Shown in pieces: positions 35,342 to 46,791 of a stretch of DNA of 64,000 bases; the stretch's first letter is position 1; every line of letters starts with the position of its first letter. Under the pieces are notes generated by a model. It did no database searches, was not told the origin of the DNA, and saw only the letters and a list, made by a program, of their open reading frames with translations. Made by a program: the position numbers and the translations under genes. The stretch is from assembly GCA_920105625.2 (NCBI GenBank), contig CAKKTE020000077.1, forward strand, positions 372,001 through 436,000. Reading direction: 5' to 3'. The stretch comes from Clusia tigrina (lineage: Eukaryota > Arthropoda > Insecta > Diptera > Clusiidae).

Positions 35342-37988
35342 TCACAAGGCCGGAAGGTCTCTTCTCTGCAGGCGGGATCGGCTTATCGGTTTTGCGAGGG
35401 ATTTAGCTAGTGGATTCGGGTGATTTTCCAGTTTTGCTATGTATATTTGCTTTCTAGCATTTATTTCTGTGATAACTGTTAGTATTTTCAGATCTTTGTG
35501 AATATTATCGTTACGCATGTACCATGGAGCACCTGTTATTAACCTAAGTATCTTCGACTGAAACCTTTGAATTATGGCAATGTTAGAAGCGGATGCATTA
35601 CCCCACAGTTGAATCCCGTACAACCATATCGGCTTAGTAGCTGCATTGTATAGGAGGATTTTGTATTCTAGACTTAAGGTAGATTTGTGGTTTATTAGCC
35701 AATGCAGCTTGGCGACCTTCAACTTCATATTTAAAATTTTAGTTGAAATGTGCGTACGACAAGTTAAGCGCCTGTCTAAATGAATGCCGAGATAGGTGAC
35801 TTCATTAGCTTGTGGAATCTCAATATTATCGAGCCGAATGGCTGGACGGGTACCAGGCCTCAAAGAGAATGTGACGTGTTTGCTTTTTTGCTCATTGACT
35901 TTTATACGCCACATTCCTAACCATTCTTCTACCCTAACTAAGTGCTCTTGTAGAGCTCTCGACGACTTTATCGAACATTTATTGCAACTGAGTATGGCGG
36001 TATCATCCGCAAATGTTGAAATTAGCGTGCTTTCACTTATAGCAGTATCAGATGTGAATATTACATATAATGTAGGGCCTAGAACGCTACCTTGGGGCAC
36101 ACCGTCTAAAATTGGAAAATCTTCGGAAATGAATTCGTTTACTTTTACTCTGAAACGTCTATTGGATAAATAAGACTGAAGAATTTTATGATAGCTTTTT
36201 GATTTTGAACATCAGTCCTTGATGCCATACCTTATCAAATGCTTGAGCCACGTCAAGGAATATTGCAGAGCAAAACTCCCCGAGTTCAAATGCTTTTCTT
36301 ATTTCATTTGAAATTCGATTGACTTGCTCAATAGTGCTGTGCTTTTCGCGAAAACCGAATTGGTGTTGCGGTATTACGCTATGTTCATGAAGAAAAGCAG
36401 ATAGTTTATTTAATAGTAGTTTCTCAAACAATTTGGAAAGGCAAGGCAACAGGCTGATAGGTCTATATGATGACGGTAGCGTTGCTTCTTTTCCAGGTTT
36501 AGCTATCATACATATCTGAGACTTCTTCCATGCATTCGGATAGTAACCGATGCCCAAGATTGCGTTAAAAAGCTTACAGAGAAATGCTGATGCAGAATCT
36601 GGTAACTGTTTTAGCATTTTCGGGGTAATATTATCGAATCCAGGTGATTTTTTTGGATTCAGTTGTTTAATTTGTTTGGCTATTTCTGGAAGGGAAATTT
36701 TAATAGGCTGAGCAATCTCAGTACTGCAAGGTAAGGCAGGCAGTGCAAAGGAGTTTGTAGCCATATTCGGCTGGAACACGTTGAATAGATGTTATGCAAA
36801 GCAGAGTGCTTTTTCTTGATCGCTTTGAGCCCACGCGCCGTTCGGGTTTCTTATAGGTTTTACACCTTCCATTGGAGGCTTAAAGTTTTTAGATGCCTTC
36901 CAAAGGGAATACCTTTCGGTAGAATTTGGGGTTACCTTCTTCAGGTACTCTTTTAGGTTTTTATCCTCCTCCTTTGTAAGAGCATCTTTAAGCGCCCTTT
37001 CGGCTGCTTTAAGATTGTATTTAGAGATGGGTGAGCGATGTTTCTGCCTTTCTCGGCGCAGCCGTCGTTTCTGTGCTACAAGTTTTTCAATTTGGCTATT
37101 TGTACAGGCATACTTGCACTTTCTAGAAGTATTTTTTGGCGTTGCCACTACGGCTGCAGTCGCTAGCATGAAGTTGAAAATATCAATATTATTATCTATA
37201 TCATCTGCATGTTTTACCTCAACTCTTGTAGAGATATGACTACTTATATACTTTTTGTATTTGAACCAATCGGTTTGGTTGGTCCCTAGGCGAAACTGTG
37301 GGCTTGTATATTCTGGTTGTTCATAAAGGTTGATTATTACAGGCGAGTGATCAGAGGACAGATCGATACAGGTTTCCGCTGATACTAAAGACCTATCTAT
37401 ATTTTTAGAAATAGCAAAATCAATAAGATCAGGAATTTTCTTTGGGTCTGTTGGCCAATAAGTGGGCTGTCCTGGTGAGACAAAATCGTATTTACTATGT
37501 CTGTTAGTTATTGCATTGTACAATTGTCGGCCTTTTGGATTAATTAGGCGAGAGCCCCAGTGTTTATGTTTCGCATTATAATCACCGCCAGCTAGAAATC
37601 TATCACCAAGGGAATCAAAAAGTTCTTTAAATTGAGTTTCTGTTACAGTAAAACGGGGTGGGCAGTATATAGCTGAAAGCGTCAGGTCTTTGCCACGATT
37701 TTTAATAGATACTGATGTAGCTTGCATCCATTGCATCGAATGCGATTGCATAAGATGATGCTTAAGCCGATTTCTGATTAGAATAGCCGTACCGCCATGT
37801 GTCTTACCATCAGGATGATTTGTGTTATAAAATTTGAAGCCTGGGAGATGAAAGTTGTATTTGTTTGTGAGATGTGTTTCAGACAAAAGCATAACATCAA
37901 TTTCGTGGTCATGTAGAAACTTATTAAAGGCTAGTTTATGCTGGTTAACACCGTTTGCGTTCCATAAACATATTTTTAACAAACTCAT
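35342..37988 (-). pseudogene. Jockey ORF2: endonuclease-reverse transcriptase
   Basis: Starts at ATG 37988 (MSLLKICLWNANGVNQHKL). The APE endonuclease is complete by motif: LWNANG, LLSETHL, GGTAILIRN, LAGGDYNAKHKHWGSR and LSSDHSPVI. RT covers 36779-35342 with NPKKSPGFDNITPKML, YRPISLLPCLSKLFEKLL, HQFGFREKHSTIEQ, AIFLDVAQAFDKVWHQGL (motif A), PQGSVLGPTLY (motif B) and ISTFADDTAIL (motif C). Damage is slight: an in-frame TAA at 36792-36794 between endonuclease and RT, and a frameshift near 36190. It ends LQRRDLPAL at 35342. The start codon overlaps the ORF1 stop as ATGA. Confidence 0.92.
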
Positions 37989-39527
37989 TTTTTAGTTACA
38001 AGAGTTTGGATCATCTGATTTTGAGCTTTAATTAAATCTTGTAGCATATTTTGCACTGTAGACATGAATTGAGTCATACACTGAGTAAGATTTGGGATCA
38101 TAGCTTCTACTCCACTATTAGATGCATTGCTATTGTTAAGTGCCCTGTAGAACAATTGCGTAGGTTGCTTGACCAGAATTAGGTTTTTGCATAATAGGGT
38201 CACCTATCTGAGGATTTGAGGTGGCAGGCTGGATATAAATAGAATTTGGGGATAAGTTACACTTTAATTGTATACTCTGCGACAGTTTTGATTTTAGATC
38301 TTTATATACAGGGCAACCTCTGTAATTTGCCGTGTGGCTACCACCACAATTACTACATTTCTTTGCGGATGTGTCAGCTTTAGCTAAGGTGCAAGTACTT
38401 GTAGGGTGGAGATCACCGCAAACTACACAAACACTGCGCAGAGTGCAGTACGATTTAGAGTGGCCGAATTCTTGACAATTCATACATTGTATTGGGCCGT
38501 TACGTTTGTGCGGTTCTTCAACCGTAATTCTGCGGTGTAAAAGATATCTTAGGTTATATATTGGGTGCGTCTCGTTCTTTTTAAGCTGGGTTGAGTTGGG
38601 GAGCAGTTCAACTTTAAATATAGGTTGTGGAACCTTATTTCTATTCACAATATTTATCACAACCTTAACGGGGAACCCTTGCTCTTCAAGAGCCTCTTTA
38701 ATATCGCCAGAATCTACTGTGGCTTCGATTCCTTTTAAAACAATAACAAGGCCTTTTGAGCTCTTTCGCTGATAGGAATAATAATTTTTCTTGTTCCCCG
38801 TTAAAAAATTTATAATATCACGATAGTGCTTTTCACTATATACCTGTATCTTTGTCTCCTCAAGACTACCTTTTCTAAGAGGCACAATGTGAAAATTATT
38901 TGTGCCTATAATATTTGCGATGTTCAATGCTAATTGATTGGAACTACGCTCGCGCAGGTAAATTGGTGGCGGTCTGGCGTTACTGACTATAGGTTCACCT
39001 TTCGATTTATTAGTAGAATTCTCTACACTAAGAAGTGCAAATCTGTTATTCTCCAGAGGAGCACCTGAGTTTGTTGTATTTGCCCTTTTGGCGACGCCCA
39101 TGACCTTTTGTGGACTTATATTTCTTTTAATATTAATGTTTATGTAGCGGTCAATACCCGTCTGCACTACCGCCACTTTTTTTATTTTCTTTACCTCACC
39201 GTTTATTACCGCCTGCAGAGGCATTGTTGCTGTACTCCGTACTGCTGCTGAGTTTGGTGACGGCGCTGTGCTGGGCTGCCTTGCCTGCGTTGTTGTTTCA
39301 ACGAAAGTCATCGCACTGTTTCCTGTAGCGACAGTTGCTGGGATCGACTTTTCTGTTGAGAACGCTGCTGTTGCCGACGCTGCTACTGACACAGATGATG
39401 ACTCTGCTAGTGGCATTGTTGTTGCCGATAATATGCCGTATTGTATTGTTGTAGTGTTATTGTTTGGTGCAACGGGTATATGCACCGAGTGCCGACGCTC
39501 TCTATGAGGAGAGTGAGCGACACTCAT
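37985..39527 (-). pseudogene. Jockey ORF1 (gag-like, CCHC zinc knuckles)
   Basis: Starts at ATG 39527 (MSVAHSPHRERRHSVHIPV). A Ser/Thr/Ala-rich N-terminus precedes RYLLHRRITVEEPHKRNG and three knuckles: CMNCQEFGHSKSYC, CVVCGDLHPTSTC and CSNCGGSHTANYRGC. A frameshift near 38150 leads into the last 60 codons (to 37985), a Met/Gln-rich helix (MTQFMSTVQNMLQDLIKAQN). The stop TGA overlaps the ORF2 ATG (ATGA), suited to termination-reinitiation. It would bind element RNA and target it to chromatin. Confidence 0.88.
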
Positions 39528-39727
39528 AGCTTTATGTATATGTTTATGTTTATATTTTTAGTGTTTACTTTTTGAATTATATTTCATATATGTATTTAAT
39601 TTATTAAACGAACTGTTAAATTTCTCGAAATTATTTTCATTTAATTGATAATATTAATACAACAAAATAATATTTGAGAAATATGTAAATCCAATCAAAC
39701 ACTGAGCGTACAAAAACACGTCCGAAC

Positions 39728-41372
39728 ACTATAGAAATATACAATAAAATCAAGAATTTAATTAACATACGTGACACTGCATACAGACGATGGAAGCGAT
39801 ATAAACTACCTCTTCTATATGAAACTTACAGAAATCTTAGAAGGCAGGTTACTAAAGATGTCAAAGCCGCTAAATACTCCCACTTCGGAAAAACATTTAG
39901 CAGTGCAGTAACCAGTAAACAAACATAGAGACATATTCGCAGCATAGGTATAGGGAATATTGCTACTTTTGGGAACATTAACATGGACCTAAATGATTTA
40001 AATAGGAAATTTGTCAATCTTCCAATTGAAGCAGTGCAAAAGAATGCTTATGCAAACTGTTGTAGTTCTGTGTCCTCTGATATTATGTTTGGGTTTTGTG
40101 GTGTTGACGAGTCAGATGTATTGGAGTGCTTTCTGGGTATAAAGTCAAATGCTTGTGGTACTGATGAGATTCACCCTGTCTTTGTTAAGGCCGTACTTCC
40201 TAAGCTGCTCCCAATCATAACTCATATTTTTAATACTGTTATAACGACATCAACTTTCCCTAATTGTTGGAAGTTAGGGAAAATTATTCCAACCCTAAAG
40301 TCTGATAACGATTATAGACCAATAGCAATATTACCATACCTGTCCAAGGTATTTGAACTAGTAATGGCGAAACAATTAAAAAAGTATTTAGCAGACAATA
40401 GCATTATAACGGAACGACAGTCTGGGTTCATGCCAAGGAGGAGCTGTATAACGGCTCTGACTGATGTAGTGGAGAGTATTCGCGCATCACTTGACTTAAA
40501 TAGGGTGTCTTTCTTGGTATTATTGGACCATTCAAAGGCATTTGACTGTGTTGACCACAATATTTTATGTACGAAGCTTCTGAGAATGTACAATTTCTCA
40601 TCCGGCGCAGTAAAATTGATAGAATCATACCTTACAGATAGAACCCAAGCGGTTTACCAACCCAGTCAGTGTGATGATGAGGCATCGGATTTCTTGTCGG
40701 TAGTGCGAGGTGTACCTCAGGGGTCCATATTGGGGCCTCTTCTTTTTTGTATATATATAAATGATCTACCGACTGCATTGCATGATTGTGATATTCATCT
40801 GTATGCTGATGACGTCCAACTTTACATAAGCTGTAAACGGGACAAAATTATTAATTGTGTCACTCAAATTAATAATGACTTATTTAATGTTTATAACTGG
40901 GCAAAGAAAAATGGGCTTTGCCCTAATCCTGCTAAGTCAAAATGTTTAGTGACTTACAAGAAACACTTTGATACTACAATACTACCCAGTATTATAATGA
41001 ATGGGTCTGTGATTGAGCGTGTAAACACGGCTAAAAACCTGGGAGTTATATTTGATGGCACTCTAACATGGAGTAACCACGTTGCTGCCACGGTTGGCCA
41101 CATTCGATCAACTCTTGGAGTCTAAGACTATCATCTTTCTTCACAAGATTATTTACACCCGGGAACCTCCATATTTGTTTAGATGTCTCAGGTTCACACG
41201 TTCCTGTCGTTGTAACCAACTTGTCCCGTGCAAGCACTCGTCTCTTATGCCTGATCGTCAGTTTTTCGTGTATGCAGTAAAATTCTGGAACTCACTTCCT
41301 GTACGGCTGCAAAGTATTGGCAACACTGTACAGTTCAGGAATGAACTTGAGGGCTACTTTCGGGCGCGGTGA
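39728..41372 (+). pseudogene. LINE F ORF2, reverse transcriptase part
   Basis: Resumes at 39728 (TIEIYNKIKNLINIRDTAYR). A stop near 39929 precedes the long open stretch 39983-41125. RT motifs are DYRPIAILPYLSKVFELVM, RQSGFMPRRSCITALTDV, LVLLDHSKAFDCVDH (motif A), VVRGVPQGSILGPLLF (motif B) and IHLYADDVQLYIS (motif C, YADD). The thumb has NTAKNLGVIFDGTLTWSNHV. A deletion plus frameshift near 41100 joins it to the C-terminal YTREPPYLFRCLRFTRSCRC and FWNSLPVRLQSI, ending at 41370-41372. It performs target-primed reverse transcription in intact copies. Confidence 0.9.
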
Positions 41373-41717
41373 ATTTCTGGGCAATCTGTATTGCTTTGTT
41401 TATAAATTGTGATCTGTATTTATCATATTGTTTATTGTTTTGTTGTTATATTGTTTAATTTAATATTTAAAGAATGGAGAGTACGTTTAACAATATTTAA
41501 TTTTAATTGTTTAAATCATCCACTTATATAATTTTATAATTTTATAACTTTATAATTTTATTTGTGTAAATCAATTTCTTTTATAATTTATATTTCATTT
41601 TACCTTGGAATGAATTGTTCCAGTTAAGTTTATTATTGAAAATATATATATACTTCATGTCGTTAGGACAGCTTAAAAAGGTTATTACCTTAATGTCCTA
41701 AGATCAATTTGTAGAGA

Positions 41718-41753
<36 letters not shown>
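41373..41753 (+). other. LINE F 3' UTR and (AAAT)n tail
   Basis: AT-rich 3' UTR ending in about nine AAAT units at 41717-41753, the likely 3' terminus of the LINE. Confidence 0.75.
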
Positions 41754-42790
41754 GATCAGATGCTGCGATCGTATTTTTTTCCACTGTCTATATTTTTTGT
41801 TTGTCTTTTGCTGCTCCCCGCCTGTTTCTTGTTTTTATCTGTCAGTTGTTCTGTGAATGTGATCAGTCAAGGCATAGTTACAGTTCCGAGGAAGAGATGG
41901 CTCTGCCTCAGACTAGTCTAAATTTGAAAATAGGTTGATTGACCGGCTTGACCGCTGAAACGGTCAATTGTGGAATAGCGGATGAGATCGGAAAAAATTT
42001 GGAAAGACGGTTTTTTGAAAAAGTGGAGAAAAGGATTTAAAGCGGGAGTGAAAGAAAAACGGAGGTTGACTCTTTGAATTTTGGAATGTGTCGGTTGGTT
42101 GTCGTGGCGTACGTAAAATTTATTCGTGAAAGTGCAGTAAAAATGTTTATTCAAATTAATATAAGAAGTGTTCATCAAATGTTTGTTTTGCTTTTGCAAA
42201 ATAGTTCAAATCAGATAAATGTATTGTCGTGGCGTACGTTATTTTATTTGTGAAAGAATTCAAATCAGAGAACCTATTCGAAAATTACAAATAATAGATT
42301 CCCATAATTTATGAGTGATATTGAGAATTGGGAAAGTAATAGGATTGGAAGCAGTCCATCCGGTTGAAAATTGCTTGTCGTGGCCTATTTTTACTCGGCC
42401 GTATTTATTGTATTAATAAAACTGCCACCTCCTGACTTGAATGCAAAACAAACCTTTCAGATTCCCGAATCGAGTGAAAGACAACTCGAGCAAAGGGGAA
42501 GGTGCTGCCCGACCCATCTCGAGGAAACGATTTAAGGATAAAAAAAAAATAAGTTTAGATGTAAGAGTAGTTTATTAAGTAGGATATGTAACATGTATAT
42601 AGAATTATAGGTAGTAAATGTAACATATATATAAAATTATAGGTAAAATATTTGTAAAGTTACTTGTATGTTATTTATTTAATTGAGTAAAAATGTATGG
42701 TTTATACATATATAAAATGTTAGGCTAAGGCGGAAATTATGGGGCGGGCTCGCTTGACACAGAGGAGGAGGATGCCCTGCTGATAAAAAA
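41754..42790. other. unassigned non-coding region with degenerate repeats
   Basis: No gene seen. TTGTCGTGGCGTACGT followed by TTTATT(C/T)GTGAAAG occurs near 42101 and 42221, and TTGTCGTGGCCTA near 42374. A tandem pair around 42580-42650 repeats TAGAATTATAGGTA/TAAAATTATAGGTA. CAATAAAACTGCC-like and ACCCATCTCGAGG segments look like retroelement leader or LTR material, but no matching termini were found. Confidence 0.45.
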
Positions 42791-43027
42791 ATGGTGAAAT
42801 TTGTTTCATTCTTGCTTCTTTTAGTGTTGCCCCACCCGATGCACTGTGGCGGGTTAAGAACAACAGAACAAATTGAGGAAGTGGAAATAATAAATGGTCA
42901 CTCTCCTAAATATGTATGGAGGAATAAAAACGGTATAGAAGAACCAGACAGCTGTATATGTATAACATATGAACGAAAATGTAAAAAAGCTACAAAAATG
43001 ATGGAACAATATCAACATATAATATAA
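42791..43027 (+). CDS. small putative secreted protein, unknown
   Basis: ORF of 78 codons from ATG 42791. MVKFVSFLLLLVLPHPMHCGG is a good signal peptide with a likely cut after the CGG area. The mature part is acidic then basic (RTTEQIEEVEIINGH, SCICITYERKCKK) with three Cys and no domain I know. The reading frame is intact, but the flanks are repeat-like and no intron, promoter or poly(A) site stands out. It could be a short host exon, the first piece of an envelope-type gene, or chance. Confidence 0.35.
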   Translation: MVKFVSFLLLLVLPHPMHCGGLRTTEQIEEVEIINGHSPKYVWRNKNGIEEPDSCICITYERKCKKATKMMEQYQHII

Positions 43028-43744
43028 ACTGCGGAAAACACAACATAAAAATAGAAAAGAAATATTAAACACTAATTTGAAATAAGATATAGATTATGTT
43101 TTTGTATGATTTATTTAATTTTTCATTTTATTCAAATTGTTGTTCATAAAAAAAGGGTGTTGACTGATTTTCATCTTCATCATTTAAATCTGTTCGTACT
43201 TCCAACTAGTAATTGTTCTGATTTTCTCCACAGATTTTGTATAGGTAATAGCTTCCATTTAAAAATTCTTCTATATATTCATCGGTAATGTCGTTATAGC
43301 ATTCCGGTAAAACAGTATGGAGTTTGTTAGATTAACCATAATTTTCATTCCGAACTTGGTGAGTTTCCTTTCCATCTTGATTATGGGTTTACGACGTATT
43401 ATTGATCATGGCTTTAACGGATAAAATGCGTTTAGTATTTTTATTATTAAAGTCGTTCAGGGCTTTTGAGCTGTATTCACTGTTTGACTTGATCATTTTA
43501 TTTGTTGTTTAATAGGTGAAATTGTTAATATTTACGCCCCAAACGAAATACGTGGACTGTTGCCGGATGAAGGTTGAAGAAGAAATTTTATTAAATTACT
43601 CAATTGTTGTTTCGAATTTATAATAATTAATTTATCGTAATCTTGGTATTTTTCTGCTTTTTTGCTGCTCAATATTGAAAAAATTTAATTCATTTACATA
43701 TGTATATTCATAAAAAGTAGATGCATTAAAAATTTGTAATTTAT
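43028..43744. other. AT-rich interval
   Basis: About 700 bp of AT-rich DNA without supported genes. The left terminal inverted repeat expected for the Tigger transposon to the right was looked for here and not found. Confidence 0.5.
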
Positions 43745-43846
43745 TTAGCTAACATTGAGCTCTCTTCAGATGATAAATCTAAATCAACAACAAAAATGTC
43801 TAAAGTTTGTTGAATTTTTAAAGATTTTTTTTTGATATATTTCTTT

Positions 43847-45284
43847 CTAACAACTAATGGCTTGATCAACGGATGCTAGGCCAGTGCTACGGTTTTCGTC
43901 AGGATAGTTTTCAGAAAATATTTCCATTGCATGGGAAATTAATTGCATAGCTTTGGAAATATTGGCGATTGTTAATTTTTTTTCTTCTAATGTATCATCA
44001 CTTATTATGACATCTTCTTCTGAAACACGCTGAATATCAATGGCTAATAAATTTTCATTATTAAGCTCCTCATCGTGAGACAGCAAATATTCATTAATAT
44101 CACCTTCCTCCATTCCGTCAAATTCTGCTTCTCTAGCTAAATTAGCCAACTCATTACTAACGTTTGGAACATCATCGACACCATGTTCGTCTCCATTAAT
44201 AAGTTCTGGCCATTATTGCCGCCAACTCCCTTTCATGGAGGATGCCTTAACTTCTTCCCAAGATAAATGTATATTTCCAATAGCTTTCCCTATGTCGTAG
44301 TTTTTCCAGTAGTCTTTCATAGAGAGTTTATCATTTTTGTCTGTTGAATCAAGAAGTTGCCGGAAAGTTGGCGTAAGCAGTACATTTTAAAGTTTGAAAT
44401 TACGCCCTTGTCCATAGGTTGAATAAGTGATGTTGTGTTAGGCGGCATAAAAACAACTTTTCTAACCAATCTTTAAACAGGGTTGCGGTCATCCAAGCCT
44501 TTTTATTAGAGCGCCAGTGTACCGGGAGGTCTCTTTTGTTTATACTTTTCATTGCCCTTGGATTTTCTGATTGGTATATCAAAAAACGTTGAAATTTAAA
44601 ATCTCCTTCTGCGTTTCCGCCCAAAAGAAGTGTTAGCCGATCCTTCGCGGCTTTATGTCCAGGGCATGCTTTCTCATTGTTTGACAAGTAAGTTCTTGAT
44701 GGTAACCGTTTCCAAAAAAGACCTGCTTCGTCGGCATTCAAAATATGCTTAGCAGAATACCCTCCTTTTTCAATTATGGCTTTCAGCTCAAGCTTAAACT
44801 TTTCTGAAGCTACTGAATCTGCACTGGCTGACTCTCCTTTTAATGCCACATTATGTAAAGTTGCCCGTGTTCTAAAGCGGTTAAACCAACCGTTGCTGGC
44901 TTCGAAATCATCACAATTTCCGATACTACTAGATGCAGTATTTTTCTTAAGGTGGGAGTAAATAGAAAGAGCTTTATTTTTTATTACGTCCTTGCTCAGT
45001 GGCATTCTTCGCTTATTTTGATCATGTATCCAAATTGAAAGAAGGGACTCCATCTTAACCAATAAGGGATTTCTTGCTATAGTATCTTGTTTAGATTGGA
45101 GTGGTGTGACAATTTCAGCTAATTGATTTATTTTATCACTGTCTCTGTTGCAAATTGTTCTTACTGTTGTAGGTGCTAGTCCAAGAGCTCTTCCTATATT
45201 AACAGCCTTTTCTCCCGATTTAAAACGTTTTATTACGTCCAATTTTAACTCCAAACTTATTACTTTTCTTTTAATTTGACTCAT
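43847..45284 (-). pseudogene. Tigger-like transposase (CENP-B type), deleted in the catalytic core
   Basis: Starts at ATG 45284 (MSQIKRKVISLELKLDVIKR). A psq/CENP-B N-terminal HTH (GEKAVNIGRALGLAPTTVRT) and a HTH_Tnp_Tc5 domain (SNGWFNRFRTRATLHNVALK) precede the DDE core with ILNADEAGLFWKRLPSRTY, DRLTLLLGGNAEGDF and KAWMTATLFKDWLEK. At about 44450 a deletion removes the second catalytic Asp block; after a frame change the sequence reads VVFMPPNTTSLIQPMDKG. Further breaks at 44150-44230. The C-terminal acidic part (MANLAREAEFDGMEEGDINE) is open at 44149-43847, and past its stop another frame reads QQTLDIFV. It would cut and paste the element. Confidence 0.9.
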
Positions 45285-45547
45285 TCTTTACGTCCTTAAT
45301 GTACTCTGGTGAATCACACACTAAATTCTTACCACAACCAGACAGTTGTTCTTAGCACCAATTAAATAACAAAGAAAAGGGAATTCCACTTATTTCACTC
45401 AATTTGAAAACTTCTTAACGTAATGGTGACGATCAGTGTTGCCAGAAGTTTTAAAAATGCTAAAATACGGAAAAGATGCTAAATCAGGCACTACAAATGC
45501 TAAAAATGGTAATCCACAATGCTGCAGTAAAAAATTTAACCGTTTTT

Positions 45548-45701
45548 AGCGACGCACATCGAACCGACGCAAATCGGGGTCAAAACGACGCAACTCGGAC
45601 GCAACTTGAAATTGCAACGACGCAAATCGAATTTTTCCAGTTTTTAAAAAGCGACGCAAATCGAAACGACGCAAATCGGGACGACGCAAGTCGGGGCTCT
45701 A
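45548..45701. repeat. Tigger right terminal region with iterated 12-mers
   Basis: At least seven GACGCA(A/C)(A/C/G)TCG-type units, mostly CGACGCAAATCG, spaced irregularly over 150 bp and ending GGGGCTCTAG. Probably transposase binding sites. Confidence 0.75.
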
Positions 45702-46791
45702 GTGTACATTTGTTGAGCCAACACTATGAGGCGAGTTGTCATTTCATCAATTTCCCCCCACATCATTGGGACCCCTCGATCTGAGGTCACTGCTCGGCCT
45801 TTTGGACGACAGTAGCACATGAACCGGCGAACGAAACCTATCACACGCAAAGCTCTAGGTAAGGAGGAGAACCGAATTGGGTCGTCCTTAGAGGACACAC
45901 ATATACCACTAGCAATGGTGGCCAGTGCTCCCTGTCTAGCTGGAGCCATGCTGGTCCTTCCCACCAAAGCGTGTTGTTGAGTAGTCCATCAGGGGATACT
46001 CCTCTACTTGCCAAATCCGCTGGATTATCTTCAGAGCGGACATAACGCCAGCGATTCACCCCTACCTTATTGGTAATAGTGGTGAGTCTATTCGCCACAA
46101 ATGTCTTCCACAAGTGGGGCGGTTTCCTCAACTATGCTAAGACAATCGTGGAGTCAGTCCAACACATCAAGTTTTCGTCCGAGATGTTCAAAAGTGGCTT
46201 GAGTGGAGATATATGTTCCGCCAGCAATGTCGCCCCGCATAATTCTAATCGAGGAAACGAAGGAGCTACCCTCGATTTGGCCACCAGCTGATGTGAGTAG
46301 ATGGAATCTTGTCCTCTACACCGAACGTAGAGGACTGCCACGTATGCTAGCTGTGATGCGTCGCAGAACGCGTTAAATTCGATATCGCTATCAGGAGCAG
46401 GTCGTACCCAGCGAGGTACGCGTATTTGGGAGATTGCTTGATATTGCGATAAAAATTGAGTCCACATAGTAAAGGTGGCGGGAGTAAGTGGATCATCCCA
46501 ATTTATTTGATCCAACCAGATTTGCTGCATCAAGATTTTTACGGTGATGACGATTTGCGCCAACCACCTCGCTGGGTCGAACAGTTTGGCGATTAACGAC
46601 AGCACCCTGCGCTTGGTGTATGTCGCCACAAGAGGCAATTCCGCCACATGAAAATAAAACCAGTCCCCCGCGCATTCCATATAATGCCTAATGTTCTGGT
46701 GGCACCAGTCTCCTCTAGTTTGAGAAAATCCTCTCGGAGTAGATGCTCCGGAGGGAGGGTTGCAAGACTGGCTGCACAATTTGCCGCCCAC
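45702..46791 (-). pseudogene. BEL I RNase H region and linker to integrase
   Basis: Reads TYTKRRVLSLIAKLFDP, WLAQIVITVKILMQQIW, EFNAFCDASQLAYVAVLYVR (RNase H first Asp), FPRLELCGATLLAEHI (Glu) and MCWTDSTIVLA (Asp). It then continues in the frame of 46131 with VNRWRYVRSEDNPADLASRG (last Asp) and WWEGPAWLQLDREHWP. Fragments to 45702 (LPRALRVIGFVRRF, RLIVLAQQMY) are the N-terminal integrase-linked region. Several frame changes (46132, about 45960, about 45720). The integrase core is missing. Confidence 0.85.

Larger units (their letters stand above)
35191..39727 (-). mobile_element. complete Jockey LINE inserted in LINE F
   Basis: 4537 bp, minus strand. Its 3' poly(A) appears as a T run at 35193-35206, and its 5' end reads GTTCGGACGTGTTTTTG, with the GGACGTG-type downstream promoter motif common in Jockey elements. 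ACTA occurs at both edges (35187-35190 and 39728-39731). Removing the element with one ACTA restores the LINE F frame (TGG-TTT-ACT-ATA-GAA). It contains ORF1 and ORF2. Confidence 0.82.
33019..41753 (+). mobile_element. CR1-like LINE F, split by a Jockey
   Basis: ORF1 33019-33930, ORF2 in two parts (34329-35190 and 39728-41372), 3' UTR and a terminal (AAAT)n tail at 41717-41753. A 4.5-kb minus-strand Jockey is inserted inside ORF2. CR1 affinity is inferred from the RT wording (GVPQGSILGPLLF, YADDVQLY) and the ORF1 type; other clades with APE endonuclease are possible. Confidence 0.8.
43745..45701 (-). mobile_element. pogo/Tigger-type DNA transposon, one end lost
   Basis: Transposase on the minus strand plus a right terminal region ending CGGGGCTCTAG at 45701. 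The terminal 150 bp contain repeated CGACGCAAATCG-type units, the style of Tigger termini. The left terminus is absent. Tigger elements duplicate TA on insertion; the right flank is TG, so the TA lies within CTAG or is lost. Confidence 0.78.

Noticed and set aside
39268..39507. 79-codon plus-strand Val/Ala-rich ORF
   Set aside because: Antisense shadow of the Ala/Thr-rich N-terminus of Jockey ORF1.
45441..45460. CAGTGTTGCCAGAAG as a hAT terminal repeat
   Set aside because: The motif resembles some hAT ends, but no partner end or 8-bp duplication was found nearby.
45476..45784. 102-codon ORF rich in Asp-Ala-Asn-Arg repeats
   Set aside because: Produced by reading the iterated GACGCAAATCG units of the Tigger terminus; repeat DNA, not a gene.
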